The notes under the pieces are model-generated. The model made no database searches. It was not told the origin of the DNA and was given only the letters and a program-made list of their open reading frames with translations. A DNA stretch of 64,000 nt from Zizania palustris (taxonomy: Eukaryota > Streptophyta > Magnoliopsida > Poales > Poaceae). Positions within the stretch are counted from its first letter, which is position 1; every line of letters starts with the position of its first letter. The translations under genes and the position numbers were made by a program. Below are positions 1 through 10,390 of the stretch, in pieces. The DNA lies in assembly GCA_019279435.1 (NCBI GenBank), contig JAAALK010000288.1:53805624-53869623 (forward strand), in the 5' to 3' direction.

Positions 1-6
1 GAAGCA

Positions 7-914
7 TGATGAGGACATCACTTCACATGATACACACATGGAGCCTCCACCTACAATTCAGTTACTAGGACGAATCACACGCGCCCGTGCCCGTCGCTTG
101 AACCATGAGGTTAATTCGTTCCATAGCAACTTTGATTATATTTGTTTGGATGGGATGCTACTGAATACTAGTGATATTTGTTGCTTAGGAACATGGGAAA
201 TGGAATAGAAGAATTGGAGTTCAAGACGGAGCCGCACGGATGTTTGAAGTCAAGATTTCGCTGGTTCGGACTACGTCGACCACCCTGCACCAAAATGGCC
301 ATAACTTCCTCATACGAAGTCCGATTGGCGCGTTCTTGGACTTTTTGGAAAGCTGAGGAGAAGACGGATCTTTTGCCGTTGGTTTCACATCATTTGGAGT
401 CTCGAGTAGACCTGTGTATTTAAAACAGTACTGCATGACAGAACTGGGCCGTGTTGGCCATAATCTGAGTCTGTACGTCTTCTAGCCCACAGCCCAAGTC
501 TGTTCCCCTTCCACAGGCCACCACCCTATATATTCTCACGCCAGCCAACTCTAGGGTTAGGTTTTGCTTTGTTGCATCTACACTGTTGTGTTTAGATCCA
601 GCCTCTTGCGCCGGACCGATTGGCTGCCGCATTGGCGTTTGTGAAACCTCAACTTATCTTCGTTTGTCTGTGATTTGGCATTCGATTTGTATCCTTCCTG
701 TTCTTGCTTGTGTTCTTGGGTTCGCTTGCAGGAATTAGCCTTCGTGGCGAGGGTCAATCGCGTCCTGCGTGGTTGATAACCAACGGAGACAGTGGTGTAA
801 CGATTGCAAGGTTTTGATCCGCCGGACCAGAGCCTTGGATCGCCAACGTCGAGATTCTCCACCAACCCAAGTTTATCCCTTACCTAGCGGAAGATTGGGA
901 CCACTCCCCCATCA
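7..914 (+). repeat. 5' LTR of the chromovirus-like element
   Basis: It starts TGATGAGG and ends CCCCCATCA, two bases before the primer binding site. The left boundary is fixed by the matching 3' LTR, which begins straight after a purine tract at 4619. Both ends are confirmed by the inverted solo LTR at 7088-7993, whose flanking duplication sits exactly outside the same termini. The first ~170 bp encode the tail of the integrase reading frame (ITRARARRLN motif). An intact 65-codon open frame inside an LTR is part of the family design, not a separate gene. Confidence 0.93.
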
Positions 915-916
915 GC

Positions 917-928
917 TGGTATCAGAGC
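917..928 (+). promoter_or_regulatory. Primer binding site for initiator-Met tRNA
   Basis: The sequence TGGTATCAGAGC lies two bases after the LTR end. It is the classic plant retrotransposon site complementary to the 3' end of the initiator methionine tRNA, where minus-strand DNA synthesis begins. Confidence 0.95.
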
Positions 929-2278
929 TCAGATTTCCCGTTAGGTAATCTTGATCTGTTTTTGTTTTACCCAGAGTCCAGAAAACCGCACCAAAAAAAT
1001 TCCCCACCGAGAACCCCTTTGTGCCTTGCGATTTTAATTTCAGTTTTAACTTTGTTGAGTTCGTGTTCTTGGTCGAGTCTTGTTGCTGGTTTAGTCATCC
1101 CTCTGTGTCGTTTGAGTAGTAGTTGTTCTTGTGTCTCAGAAAAAAATTCCCCACCGAAACCCCCCCCTTCCGCAACCCTACTTTGTTTTCCACATCCAGT
1201 TTTGTGACCCCCCTTCGGTAAAACAGGCATAACTTTTCGCTCGTTTGGCAGAAAAATCTGAAATTTTTTGAGCGTGTTCCTGACTCAATTTGGAGGGTAC
1301 CCTAACCCACAAAGGTCGGTTAGCCCTCACCAAAATAGCCAAAAAAAATCGGGAAGATAAAGAAAAAAATTGGACAAAGTTTTTGCTCGCCGGACAGCGA
1401 ACTTGTTTGAATTTTTGTGAGCCACATCCCACCTCAGTTGCAGGTGCCAATTTTTGTGGTTACTCCTCTGGTCATCCTTGTTTCAAAAAAATAGAGTGAA
1501 AAAAAAGAGAAAAAAAAATAATAAAAAAAGAGAAACAGTCCTGTTAGTTGCTTGTCCGAACTCTTGTCCGAACTCCTGTCCGAACTCTTGTCCGATCTGA
1601 GGCAGTCTTTGGCTGTTTGTTGCTTGTCCGATCTCTTGTCCGAACTCTTGTCCGAACTCTTGTCCAATCTGAGGCAGTCTTTGGCTGTTTGTTGCTTGTC
1701 CGATCTCTTGTCTGAACCTTTGTCCGAACTCTTGTCCGATCCGAACAGCAGCAGAAAAAAAAGAGAAATTTTTTTTTTGCACATACCCTTGTCCGATCAC
1801 TTGTCCGATCTCTTGTCCAATCCCTTGTCCGATCTATAGAGAGCTGATTTTGACCTGTTTTTGCTTCCTTTTGATTTTTGGGCACATAGATTCCCTCTAT
1901 TGCTTGAACTTTCACTTTGGGAGCACTACGGTCAGCAACTTTGACGAGTACTAGGGAATACTTATTGAACTTGGTTTAACTGTTATTATTATCGCTAATC
2001 CTTGCTACTCACTTGCCTTCCAAGCTACACATTTCTCTTGGTCAGGACAGGATCATTTCTTGCAATTGTACACCACCCTCCACTTGGTTCATCACCTGTA
2101 GGCCGGTGACCTCACTGCGGCGTGGTAAGAACACTTGCAAGCGTGGGTAAGGTGCTTGACGGATTGCTTCCACCCCACACCCACCACCAGACCTAGCTGT
2201 TTTACATAAGGATTATTCTTTGTTGCTTTATCTTTTCACTAACATGGCAGCACTTATTGTACAACGTGACTTGAGCAC
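929..2278 (+). other. Non-coding leader where gag would be expected
   Basis: No gag domain (capsid or zinc knuckle) is recognisable between the primer site and the protease. The stretch holds C-rich and A-rich tracts (about 1140-1170 and 1485-1540), the 12-bp tandem array at 1550-1842, and unique sequence up to ~2270. Short open frames here are low-complexity accidents. The region may carry packaging signals for trans-mobilisation, but nothing in the sequence proves it. Confidence 0.7.
1550..1842 (+). repeat. Nested 12-bp tandem array
   Basis: Units of the form CTTGTCCGAACT / CTTGTCCGATCT repeat head to tail. They are grouped into a ~70-bp higher-order unit that starts with GAGGCAGTCTTTGGCTG and occurs twice in full (about 1600-1669 and 1670-1739). 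Two A-rich spacers interrupt the right part. Because the unit is a multiple of three, several frames on both strands stay open and create spurious Leu/Ser/Glu- or Asp/Arg-rich ORFs. Confidence 0.9.
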
Positions 2279-2284
2279 TCACAT

Positions 2285-3366
2285 GGACCAGGACGACCAG
2301 TCACAACGGAACAATATATTCATACCTTCTTCCGCGTCAAAGACCGTCGTGCGCATGTCATCATCGACAGCGGTAGTTGCAACAATTTGGTGAGCCTCGA
2401 CGTGGTAACTAAGCTTCAACTTCCCACACGTGCACATCCACACCCTTACCATGTGCAATGGCTCAACGACAGCGGTAAGGTCAAGGTAACACAAACTGCT
2501 CACATCGAATTTTCCATTGGTACATACTTCGGAAGTGCTGATTTTGATGCCGTACCAATGCAAGCATGTTCTCTAATACTTGGTAGACCTTGGGTATATG
2601 ATACTGATGCTACACACTATGGTAGGAGCAATAAGTACACATTTATGTATAAAGGAAAGAAAGTTACTTTGCTTCCTATGACTCCTGCTGAAATTGTGAA
2701 ATTTGAACAAGAAAAACGTGCTAGGGACTCACAAAAGAGCACACAACTTTCTGAAAATCAGCAAGTAGTTAAAACGCTTTCGAGGCAACAAAAAGATAAA
2801 GTTGTTTCTCCTTCCTCATCACAAGTTAATAATCTGAAGGGACGTGTCATGCATGCAATTAAAACTAATCTTGCAGTACGTAGTTCTCTTGGTCTTGCAG
2901 GTTTCTATCGGCGTTTTGTGAAAGATTTCAGCACCATAGCCGGTCCTTTACCTGAGTTGACCAAGAAGGGAGTTACGTTTACTCGTAAGCCAGCACAAGA
3001 ACAAGCCTTTGCCCCACTCAAGGATCTCCTTACACATGCACCTCTACTTCAGCTACCCGACCTCAGTAAGCTTTTTGAATTAGAATGTGATGCTAGTGAT
3101 TTTGGAATAGGAGATGTGCTGCTACAAGAAGGTAAACCCGTGACCTATTCTAGTGAGAAATTGCATGGTCCACAATTGAATTATTTACCTATGAGTGTGA
3201 ATTATATGCCTTAGTGCGTGTGCCTAAGACTTGGCGACATTACCTTTTGCCTGAGGAGTTTAATATACATTCTGATCATGAAGCACTAAAATATTTGAGA
3301 GGGCAAGCTAAACTGAACCATAGACATGTTAAACGGGTCTAATTTATTGAACCTTTCCCATACATT
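2285..3366 (+). pseudogene. Protease plus RNase H remnant with reverse transcriptase deleted
   Basis: The open frame contains a retropepsin-like active site DSG at 2366-2374 within IIDSGSCNNLV, then the family motif LILGRPW about 75 residues later. At roughly 2880 the frame passes directly into the end of reverse transcriptase and the start of RNase H (LAGFYRRFVKDFS, then ELECDASDFGIG). The whole palm domain, including the YxDD box, is therefore missing, yet the frame is kept across the junction. A frameshift near 3190 breaks the RNase H, and a TAA near 3341 precedes the segment that leads into integrase. The first ATG in this frame is at 2387, downstream of the active site, so the frame is normally entered from upstream. 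Confidence 0.85.
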
Positions 3367-4820
3367 GTGAAATACAAGAATGGCAAAGAAAATGTGGTTG
3401 CTGATGCTTTGTCTCGCATGGTTGTTCTTTTATCTCAACTTGATATTAACGTTCCAGATTTGGAAAGCTTGAAAGATTTGTATGTTGTAGATAAAGAATT
3501 TGCTGAACCATTCACTAAATGTAATGATGGGAAAGACTGGAAAACATTTCATGTTTATGACGGTTTCTTGTTCCATGCTAACAAGATATGTGTTCTAGAT
3601 TCGTCCGTATGTTTGCTGTTGTTGCAGGAATCACATGGCGGTGGATTAATGGAACATTTTGGGAGAGAAAAGACTTTGGCCCTGCTGTCCAATAATTTTT
3701 ATTGGCTAAAGATGCGGAGAGATATTAAACGATTTGTGCAGCGTTGTGCCACATACCATAAAGCTAAGTCCAAACTTAACCCATATGTTTTGTACACTCC
3801 ACTTCCTGTTTCTAGTGCACCTTGGGAAGATATTACTATGGACTTTATTGTGGGATTGCCTAGGACAAGAGGGGGAGAGACTCCATATTTGTAAGAGTGG
3901 ATAGATTTTCTAAAATGGCACATTTTATTCCCTGTCACAAGACCAACGATGCTTCACATATTGCTGATTTATTTTTCAGGGAAATTGTGAGATTGCACGG
4001 GATGCCTAGAACCATCATTTCAGATCATGATGTGAAGTTTATGAGTTACTTTTGGACGACAATGTGGGCCAAGCTTGGCACAAAATTGCTGTTTTCAACA
4101 ACTTGTCGCCCGCAAACTGATGGTCAAACAGAGGTGGTAAACCGTACACTCTCCATGTTGCTGCGAACAATGATTAAGAAGAACTTGAAAGAATGGGAGG
4201 ACTGTCTTCCACATGTTGAGTTTGCATACAATAGAGTTGTCCACTCATCAACACAATTGTGCCCGTCTGAAGTGGTGTATGGTTTTAAGCCAATCACACC
4301 ACTTGATTTGCTACCATTTCCTTTTCAAGAGAGAACAAACATGGAAGCAACTAAGCGTGCAGAGTTTGTGAAAGCTATGCATTTGAAGGCCAAGGAAGTT
4401 ATAGAAAAGAAGGCACACTATTTTGCTCAAAAGACAAATAAAGGAAGAAAGAAGATGTTTTTCAAACCAGGAGATCTTGTTTGGTTGTACTTGCGCAAGG
4501 AACGTTTTCCTGATTTGAGAAAGTTTAAATTGATACCCCATGCTGATGATTTAAAACCCTATTTGGGAGCTGACGATGAGCTTGACTCGAGGACGACTCC
4601 AATTCAAGAAGGGGAGGATGATGAGGACATCACTTCACATGATACACACATGGAGCCTCCACCTACAATTCAGTTACTAGGACGAATCACACGCGCCCGT
4701 GCCCGTCGCTTGAACCATGAGGTTAATTCGTTCCATAGCAACTTTGATTATATTTGTTTGGATGGGATGCTACTGAATACTAGTGATATTTTGTTGCTTA
4801 GGACATGGGAAATGGAATAG
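3367..4820 (+). pseudogene. Ty3/gypsy integrase, frameshifted, ending inside the 3' LTR
   Basis: Two overlapping frames (3367-3894 and 3897-4820) make one integrase. The first has the junction motif DALSR, a zinc-binding region with one cysteine changed (CATY where CxxC is expected) and the first catalytic Asp in MDFIVGLP. After a frameshift near 3890 the second frame carries the remaining catalytic residues, Asp43 and Glu79 of its 307 residues, spaced D-35-E. The C-terminal part appears internally shortened near residue 218, where a conserved stretch between the GDLVW region and DLKPYLG is missing. The frame crosses the purine tract and continues 67 codons into the LTR. Enzymatic activity is unlikely. 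Confidence 0.88.
4606..4618 (+). promoter_or_regulatory. Polypurine tract
   Basis: Thirteen consecutive purines (AAGAAGGGGAGGA) end exactly at the first base of the 3' LTR. This is the plus-strand primer site. It lies inside the integrase reading frame. Confidence 0.9.
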
Positions 4821-5510
4821 AAGAATTGGAGTTCAAGACGGAGCCATACGGATGTTTGAAGTCAAGATTTCGCTGGTTCGGACTACGTCGACCACCCTGC
4901 ACCAAAATGGCCATAACTTCCTCATACGAAGTCCGATTGGCGCGTTCTTGGACTTTTTGGAAAGCTGAGGAGAAGACGGATCTTTTGCCGTTGGTTTCAC
5001 ATCATTTGGAGTCTCGAGTCGACCTGTGTATTTAAAACAGTACTACGTGACAGAACTGGGCCGTGTTGGCCATAATCTGAGTCTGTACGTCTTCTAGCCC
5101 ACAGCCCAAGTCTGTTCCCCTTCCACAGGCCGCCGCCCTATATATTCTCACGCCAGCCAACTCTAGGGTTAGGTTTTGCTTTGTTGCATCTACACTGTTG
5201 TGTTTAGATCCCGCCTCTTGCGCCGGACCGATTGGCTGCCGCATTGGCGTTTGTGAAACCTCAACTTATCTTCGTTTGTCTGTGATTTGGCATTCGATTT
5301 GTATCCTTCCTGTTCTTGCTTGTGTTCTTGGGTTCGCTTGCAGGAATTAGCCTTCGTGGCGAGGTCAATCGTGTCCTGCGTGGTTGATAACCAACGGAGA
5401 CAGTGGTGTAACGATTGCAAGGTTTTGATCCGCCGGACCAGAGCCTTGGATCGCCAACGTCGAGATTCTCCACCAACCCAAGTTTATCCCTTACCTAGCG
5501 GAAGATCGGG
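4619..5510 (+). repeat. 3' LTR, last ~14 bp missing
   Basis: It matches 7-900 almost base for base, then stops at GAAGATCGGG. The 5' LTR continues for about 14 more bases. The sequence switches directly into the protease/pol linker of a Tat-like element. A GGGA shared by both parents at 5508-5511 marks the junction. Confidence 0.92.
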
Positions 5511-5900
5511 ATGGCGATGAGGTGGAGGTCATCCCCACGAATACTTCGGCCCAAGTAGCTTTGGCCAATGTGTCGGTTGACACTGTCCATAACAAAGTAG
5601 AATGTCTATCAGGTAGAGATCTTTCGGATTATGACTTTGTTAGTGTATCCGGAGGACGGTTTGTACTAGTGTCTATAAATCCGGCTGGAGTAGCACGACT
5701 ATTTTTGTATTAATGATTATGTCTAGCAATAATAGTCTAGATTGGCTAGAGTCTCGTGTGGAACAATATTGATCTAATAAAGACGGTATTGCTGAGGCCA
5801 TCGAGGACCTTAGCGAAGCAGAAAAATTAGGGCAAGGTTTTGCGTCGGCCGATCCCTTGGAGGAGGTCGACATAGGTGATGGTAGCGTCCCAAGGCTGAC
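5511..5900 (+). pseudogene. Tat-like protease C-terminus and linker, partial
   Basis: The frame at 5522-5713 matches the end of the protease ORF at 13098-13580 (shared motifs SGRDLSDYDFVSVSGGRF). It ends at TAA 5711-5713. The right-hand copy has a TAG at the same codon. The linker to reverse transcriptase (5714-5900) has more stops in both copies. Confidence 0.8.
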
Positions 5901-7087
5901 TCTTGTAAACCAAAATTTATAGCCCGATGAAAAGGCTGAAGTAATAAGTTACTTCGGTCGTATGTTGATTGTTTCGCGTGGGAGTATAGCGAGATGCCAG
6001 GGCTAAGCCGTGAGCTCGTAGAGCATCGGCTTCCCATCAAGTCCGGATTTAGGCCTTATAAGCAGCCTCCCCGTCGCTTTAATTCAGCCGTCTATGACCG
6101 AGTTAAAGAAAAAGTGGAGCGACTACTCAAGGCTGAATTTATTAGGCCGTGCAGGTACGCGGAATGGGTTGCTAACATTGTACCTATAGAGAAGAAAGGG
6201 AGCGGCAAGATACGGGTATGCATTGATTTCCGAGATCTAAATAGAGCCACTCCGAAGGACGAGTATCCAATGCCAATAGCCGACATACTGATCAATGATG
6301 CTTCAGGACACAAGGTACTAAGTTTTCTTGATGGCAATGCCGGTTATAATCAAATCTTTATGGCCAAAGAGGACGTCTATAAGACTGCCTTTCGATGCCC
6401 TGGTTTTGTCGGTTTGTTCGAGTGAGTCGTCATGACTTTTGGTTTGAAAAATGCCGGCGCCACATATCAGCGCGCTATGAACTTGATCTTTCATGACTTG
6501 CTAGGAGTTATGTTAGAAGTATACATCGATGATATCGTGGTCAAATCGGACGCTATGGGAAACCATTTAGCCGATTTGAAGGTTGCTTTCGATAGGATGC
6601 GATAGTATGGGTTGAAGATGAACCCACTCAAGTGTGCTTTTGGTGTGTCGGCGGGTAAGTTCTTAGGTTTCATGATTCATGAGAGAGGCATAGCAATTGA
6701 TCCTAAGAGACTTGAAAAGATTAGAAACGTTGCAGCGCCGACATGCAAGAAGGATGTGCAAAAATTGCTAGGCAAGTTGAACTATTTACGTCGCTTTATA
6801 TCCAACTTGTCCAGCAAGATTGATGCCTTTGTCCCCATACTCCGGCTAAAAAACGAAGCCGAGTTCACTTGGGGGGCAAGCCAGCAAAGTGATTTTGAAA
6901 AGATCAAGGAGTGCTTGTCATCACCGCCTGTGGTAAGAGCACCCAAGGCCAGGATCCCGTTTCGTCTATACATGACCACTGAAGATAGCGTGATTGGAGC
7001 CGTGCTAACCCAGGAGGTGGAGGGGAAGGAGTACATAATCACATTCTTGAGCCGCCGCCTGCTGGACGCCGAAACCAGGTACGCGTT
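5901..7087 (+). pseudogene. Tat-like reverse transcriptase, broken
   Basis: Polymerase motifs are recognisable along the whole stretch, including FLDGNAGYNQI and the catalytic YIDD box near 6520. Comparison with the right copy shows a small deletion near 5950 that shifts the frame, a Trp-to-TGA stop near 6423 and a Gln-to-TAG stop near 6603. The start of the first RNase H (FLSRRLLDAETRYAF) is cut at 7087 by the inserted solo LTR and resumes at 7999. Confidence 0.87.
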
Positions 7088-7993
7088 TAATAGGGGATTG
7101 GTCGCGATCTTCCGCTAGGTAAGGATAACTTGGATTGGTGGAGAATCTCGACGTTGACGATCCAAGGCTCCGGTCCGACGGATCAAAACCTTACAATCGC
7201 TACACCACCGTCTCCGTTGGTTATCAACCACACAGGGCGCGATTTACCTCGCCACGAAGGCTGGTTCCTGCAAGCGAATCCAAGAACACAAGCAAGAACA
7301 GGAAGGACACAAGTCGAATGCCAAATCACAGATGAACTATGATGAGGAGAGGTTTCACAAACGCCGTTGCAGCAACCAATCGGTCCGGTGCAAGAGCGGG
7401 ATCTAAACACACGAGTGTAGATGAAAACAAAGCAAAACCTAACCCTAATGATGGCTGTCATGAGTATATAGGTCGTGGGCATCCTGTAGGAGGCGCACAC
7501 GACTCGGACTATGGGCCAACACGGCGTCCAACTCAGTACAAGGTCCAACTCGGCCCAATTCTGTCACGCAGGACTGTTTCAGTCACACAGGACGACTCGA
7601 GACTCAAAATTAAGCGAAACCAATGCCAAAAGATCCGTCTTCTCCTTAGCCAAAAAGTCCAAGAACGCGCCAATCGGACTTCGTATGAGGAAGTTACGCC
7701 CATTTTGGTGCATGGTGGTTGATGTAGTCCGAACCAGCGAATTCTTGACTTCAAATCAGCCGTGCGACTCCGTCTTCAACTCCAACTCTCCTATTCCATC
7801 TCCCATGTTCCTAAGCAACAAAATATCACTAGTATTCAGTAGCATCCCATCCAAACAAATATTAACATAGTTGCTAAGGAAAGAATTAACCTCATGGTTC
7901 AAGCGACGGGCACGGGCGCGTGTGATTGGTCCTTGTAATTGAATTGTAGGTGGAGGCTCCATGTGTGTATCATGTGAAGTTATGTCCTCATCA
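7088..7993 (-). repeat. Solo LTR of the chromovirus-like family, inverted, with target duplication
   Basis: It is the reverse complement of the LTR at 7-914, 906 bp long, with its terminal TG mutated (left end reads TAATAGGGG). It is flanked by the 5-bp direct repeat GCGTT at 7083-7087 and 7994-7998. The right-hand tandem copy at ~14965 has the uninterrupted site with a single GCGTT. A full element therefore inserted here and was reduced to one LTR by recombination. It is more diverged than the two LTRs at 7 and 4619, so it is an older insertion. The minus-strand open frame at 7756-7962 is the family's LTR-encoded integrase tail. Confidence 0.96.
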
Positions 7994-9207
7994 GCGTTTG
8001 TGGAGCGATTATGTTTATCACTTTATTACACATTCACCAAGTTACGCCATTATCTTCTCCCCACCGCATGTGTTGTTGTTTGCCAAACCGATGTTATAAA
8101 GCACATGTTACAGAAGCCGATTCTAAGTGGAAGAATCGAAAAATGGGCTTACGCGTTGATTGAGTACGATTTGGCCTACGAGCCCCTAAGAGCGATGAAA
8201 GGCCAAGTTGTAGCCAACTTTATAGTTGATCATCACATAGATGTTAACTGGAGTAATGCAATTGCTCTAGTTGAAGTAGTACCATGGAAAATCTATTTTG
8301 ATGGTTCGTCTTGAAAGAGTGGCCAAGGTATTGGAGTAGTCCTCATATCACCTAATGGTATGCGCTTTGAAACCTCGGCCCGACTAGAGTTTTCTTCCAC
8401 TAATAACCAAGCCGAATACTAGGCTTTGTTGCTAGGTCTTGAACTACTAGAGTCTGTAGGCGCTAAACATGTTCACGCATATGGTGATTCGTTACTAGTA
8501 GTACAACAAGTAGCTAGGAATGCTCAATGTTTTAATGGCTTGCTGAACAGCTACTTGGACAAATGCCTAGACGTAGTTGCTACTTTTGATGATTTCAAAA
8601 TATCTCATGTGTCAAGAGAAGCCAATTCAGTCACCAATGATTTGGCTCAGCAAGCATCTGGCTACCAAGTCAGGAGAGGGAAATTTTCTGTATTGGAGAA
8701 GCCGGTGTTTAGTCCAATTGCCGAAGCCAGTAGAGGTGGGCAGGCACACACCTCGGGTCGAACCCCTCGGGTCATGGAAGGCCACCGCGTGCCGAAGCCC
8801 TTGGATTGGAGTGCTCTGCTGATCAAAGGATCTGGCATTCCGGAGCCCATAGTGCGAAGCCTCCCAGACGGAGAAGGCTCCCCGGAGTCCGAACCCTCCG
8901 AGGAGCTTTGGCCCAGCAGACTCCGAATGACCACCTCGGCCAGGCTTCGGCATGAGCTGGAATGGCTCGAGGGACACCCCGAAGTCAGTGTTTTAGAAGT
9001 TATTTCAGAAGGTGGACCAGCAAAGCCCTCTGAAACCAGTAAAGGTGATTGGAGAGTCCCAATCGTCTAGTATTTGAGAGACCCTAGCCGAAGGGTTGAT
9101 CGAAAGGTTCGGCGACAAGCGTTCAAATACGTGTTGGTAGATGACACATTGTACCGCCAAACCATCGACGGAGTCTATTAAAATGTTTAGATCATGAGCA
9201 GTCCCAG
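7994..9207 (+). pseudogene. Tat-like RNase H (two domains) and linker, broken
   Basis: After the solo LTR the first RNase H continues (ILSGRIEKWAYALIEYDL). It is followed by the plant-type second RNase H: FDGSS, NNQAEY, GDSLLVV and SREANSVTNDLA give the usual acidic residues. Stops interrupt it at about 8313 (TGC to TGA) and 8419 (GAG to TAG). A Pro/Ser-rich linker follows, ending at TAG 9068-9070. The right-hand copy has the same stop at 16042-16044. Bases 9071-9207 encode the segment before the integrase zinc finger (YLRDPSRRVDRKVR), with further stops. Confidence 0.85.
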
Positions 9208-10305
9208 GTGGCTATAGGAGAAGTCCACGAGGGACTTTGCGGCACTCATCAGTCGGTCCAAAAGATGAGTTGGATGCTCAAAAGAGCGGGTTTTTATTGG
9301 CTGACTATGACTGAAGATTATTTCAAGTACTACAGGGGGTGTGAGGCATGCCAGAAGTTTGGCAACATCCAGTTAGCTCCTGCTTCATTGCTCAATCCTA
9401 TTATCAAGCCATGGCCGTTTCGAGGTTGGGGTTTAGACTTCATCGGCCAGATCTACCCTCCTTCCTCAAAGGGGCATCGGTTCGTGTTAATGGCAATGGA
9501 TTACTTCACTAAGTGGACCGAGTCCGTACCTCTCAAGAACATGACTCACAATGAGGTACGTGATTTTATTTTGAAACATATCATACATAGATTCGGCATT
9601 CCCCAAACTCTTACTACAGATCAAGGAAGTTCATTTGTTTCTGGAGAAGTAAGGGATTTCACTGAATATTATGATATTAAGTTGATAAACTCTTCACCTT
9701 ACTATGCTCAGGCCAATGGTCAGGCTGAGTCTAGTAATAAAACCGTGATTAAGCTCATTAAGAAGAAAATCGAAGAGTTTCCTAAAAGGTGGCATGAAGT
9801 GCTTTCCGAGGCGCTATGGGCTTGTAGAATTGCAAAGCACGGTGCTACCAAGGTCAGTCCATATGAGTTGGTATACGGACAAGAGGCCGTTCTGCCTGTA
9901 GAGGTAGATCTTGGCTCCTTAAGAGTGTTAAAGCAAGATGGCTTATCGGTCGACGAGTTTGAAACACTTCTAAAGGATAATCTAGAGGAACTGACCGATA
10001 AGAGACTAAGGGCTTTAGAAGCCATAGAAGTAGACAAGAAGAGAGTAGCTAAAGCCTACAATAAAAAGGTTAAACCAAAATCGTTTCAAATAGGAGACTT
10101 GGTGTGGAAAATGATTTTGCCCTTAGGCACGAAGAATCCCAAGTTTGGTAAATGGTCGCCTAGTTGGGAAGGCCCTTTTAAGATAGCCAAAATCGCTCTC
10201 GGCAACGCATACGTGTTGGAGTCCTTGCAGGGAGAGTGGTTTCGAAGGGCTTTGAATGGTAGGTACTTGAAAAGGTATTTCCCAAGTGTGTGGAAAACAT
10301 CATAA
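9208..10305 (+). CDS. Tat-like integrase domain, open and with intact catalytic residues
   Basis: The 365-residue open frame holds a complete integrase. The zinc-binding His7, His14, Cys45 and Cys48 are present, then the catalytic triad Asp77, Asp138 and Glu174 with D-35-E spacing, then a C-terminal domain with the GDLVW motif. Its ATG is internal: in a working element it would be the last part of a Gag-Pol polyprotein, so this is a surviving domain and not a separate gene. The frames upstream are closed by stops, so the domain can no longer be translated as part of pol. Of the two tandem copies this integrase is the better preserved. Confidence 0.9.
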   Translation: MAIGEVHEGLCGTHQSVQKMSWMLKRAGFYWLTMTEDYFKYYRGCEACQKFGNIQLAPASLLNPIIKPWPFRGWGLDFIGQIYPPSSKGHRFVLMAMDYFTKWTESVPLKNMTHNEVRDFILKHIIHRFGIPQTLTTDQGSSFVSGEVRDFTEYYDIKLINSSPYYAQANGQAESSNKTVIKLIKKKIEEFPKRWHEVLSEALWACRIAKHGATKVSPYELVYGQEAVLPVEVDLGSLRVLKQDGLSVDEFETLLKDNLEELTDKRLRALEAIEVDKKRVAKAYNKKVKPKSFQIGDLVWKMILPLGTKNPKFGKWSPSWEGPFKIAKIALGNAYVLESLQGEWFRRALNGRYLKRYFPSVWKTS

Positions 10306-10390
10306 AAGTGTCGAAAAGCCGATATGGATGGTATCGTCTTCAGCCCGTTGTGTTTTAGTTCACTCAGTTCACTAAAAGGCAGGGGGCATG

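Larger units (their letters stand above)
7..5510 (+). mobile_element. Ty3/gypsy chromovirus-like LTR element, deletion derivative
   Basis: The order is 5' LTR (7-914), primer binding site (917-928), long non-coding leader, protease, RNase H remnant, integrase, polypurine tract (4606-4618) and 3' LTR (4619-5510). Gag and the reverse-transcriptase core are absent. By eye the two LTRs differ at about thirteen places over ~890 bp, so insertion was recent. The integrase frame runs into the 3' LTR, as in some plant chromoviruses (CRM type); that clade call is tentative. Bases 2-6 (aagca) would be the left target duplication, but the right end is cut off so this cannot be tested. The coding part has frameshifts and stops, so the copy must have been moved by proteins supplied in trans or have decayed after insertion. 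Confidence 0.9.

Noticed and set aside
917..928. Possible tRNA gene at TGGTATCAGAGC
   Set aside because: Only the 12-base complement of the initiator tRNA is present, at the LTR edge; there is no cloverleaf.
1434..1915. Three long overlapping minus-strand ORFs and one plus-strand ORF
   Set aside because: They are the 12-bp tandem array read in different frames; period divisible by three keeps all frames open.
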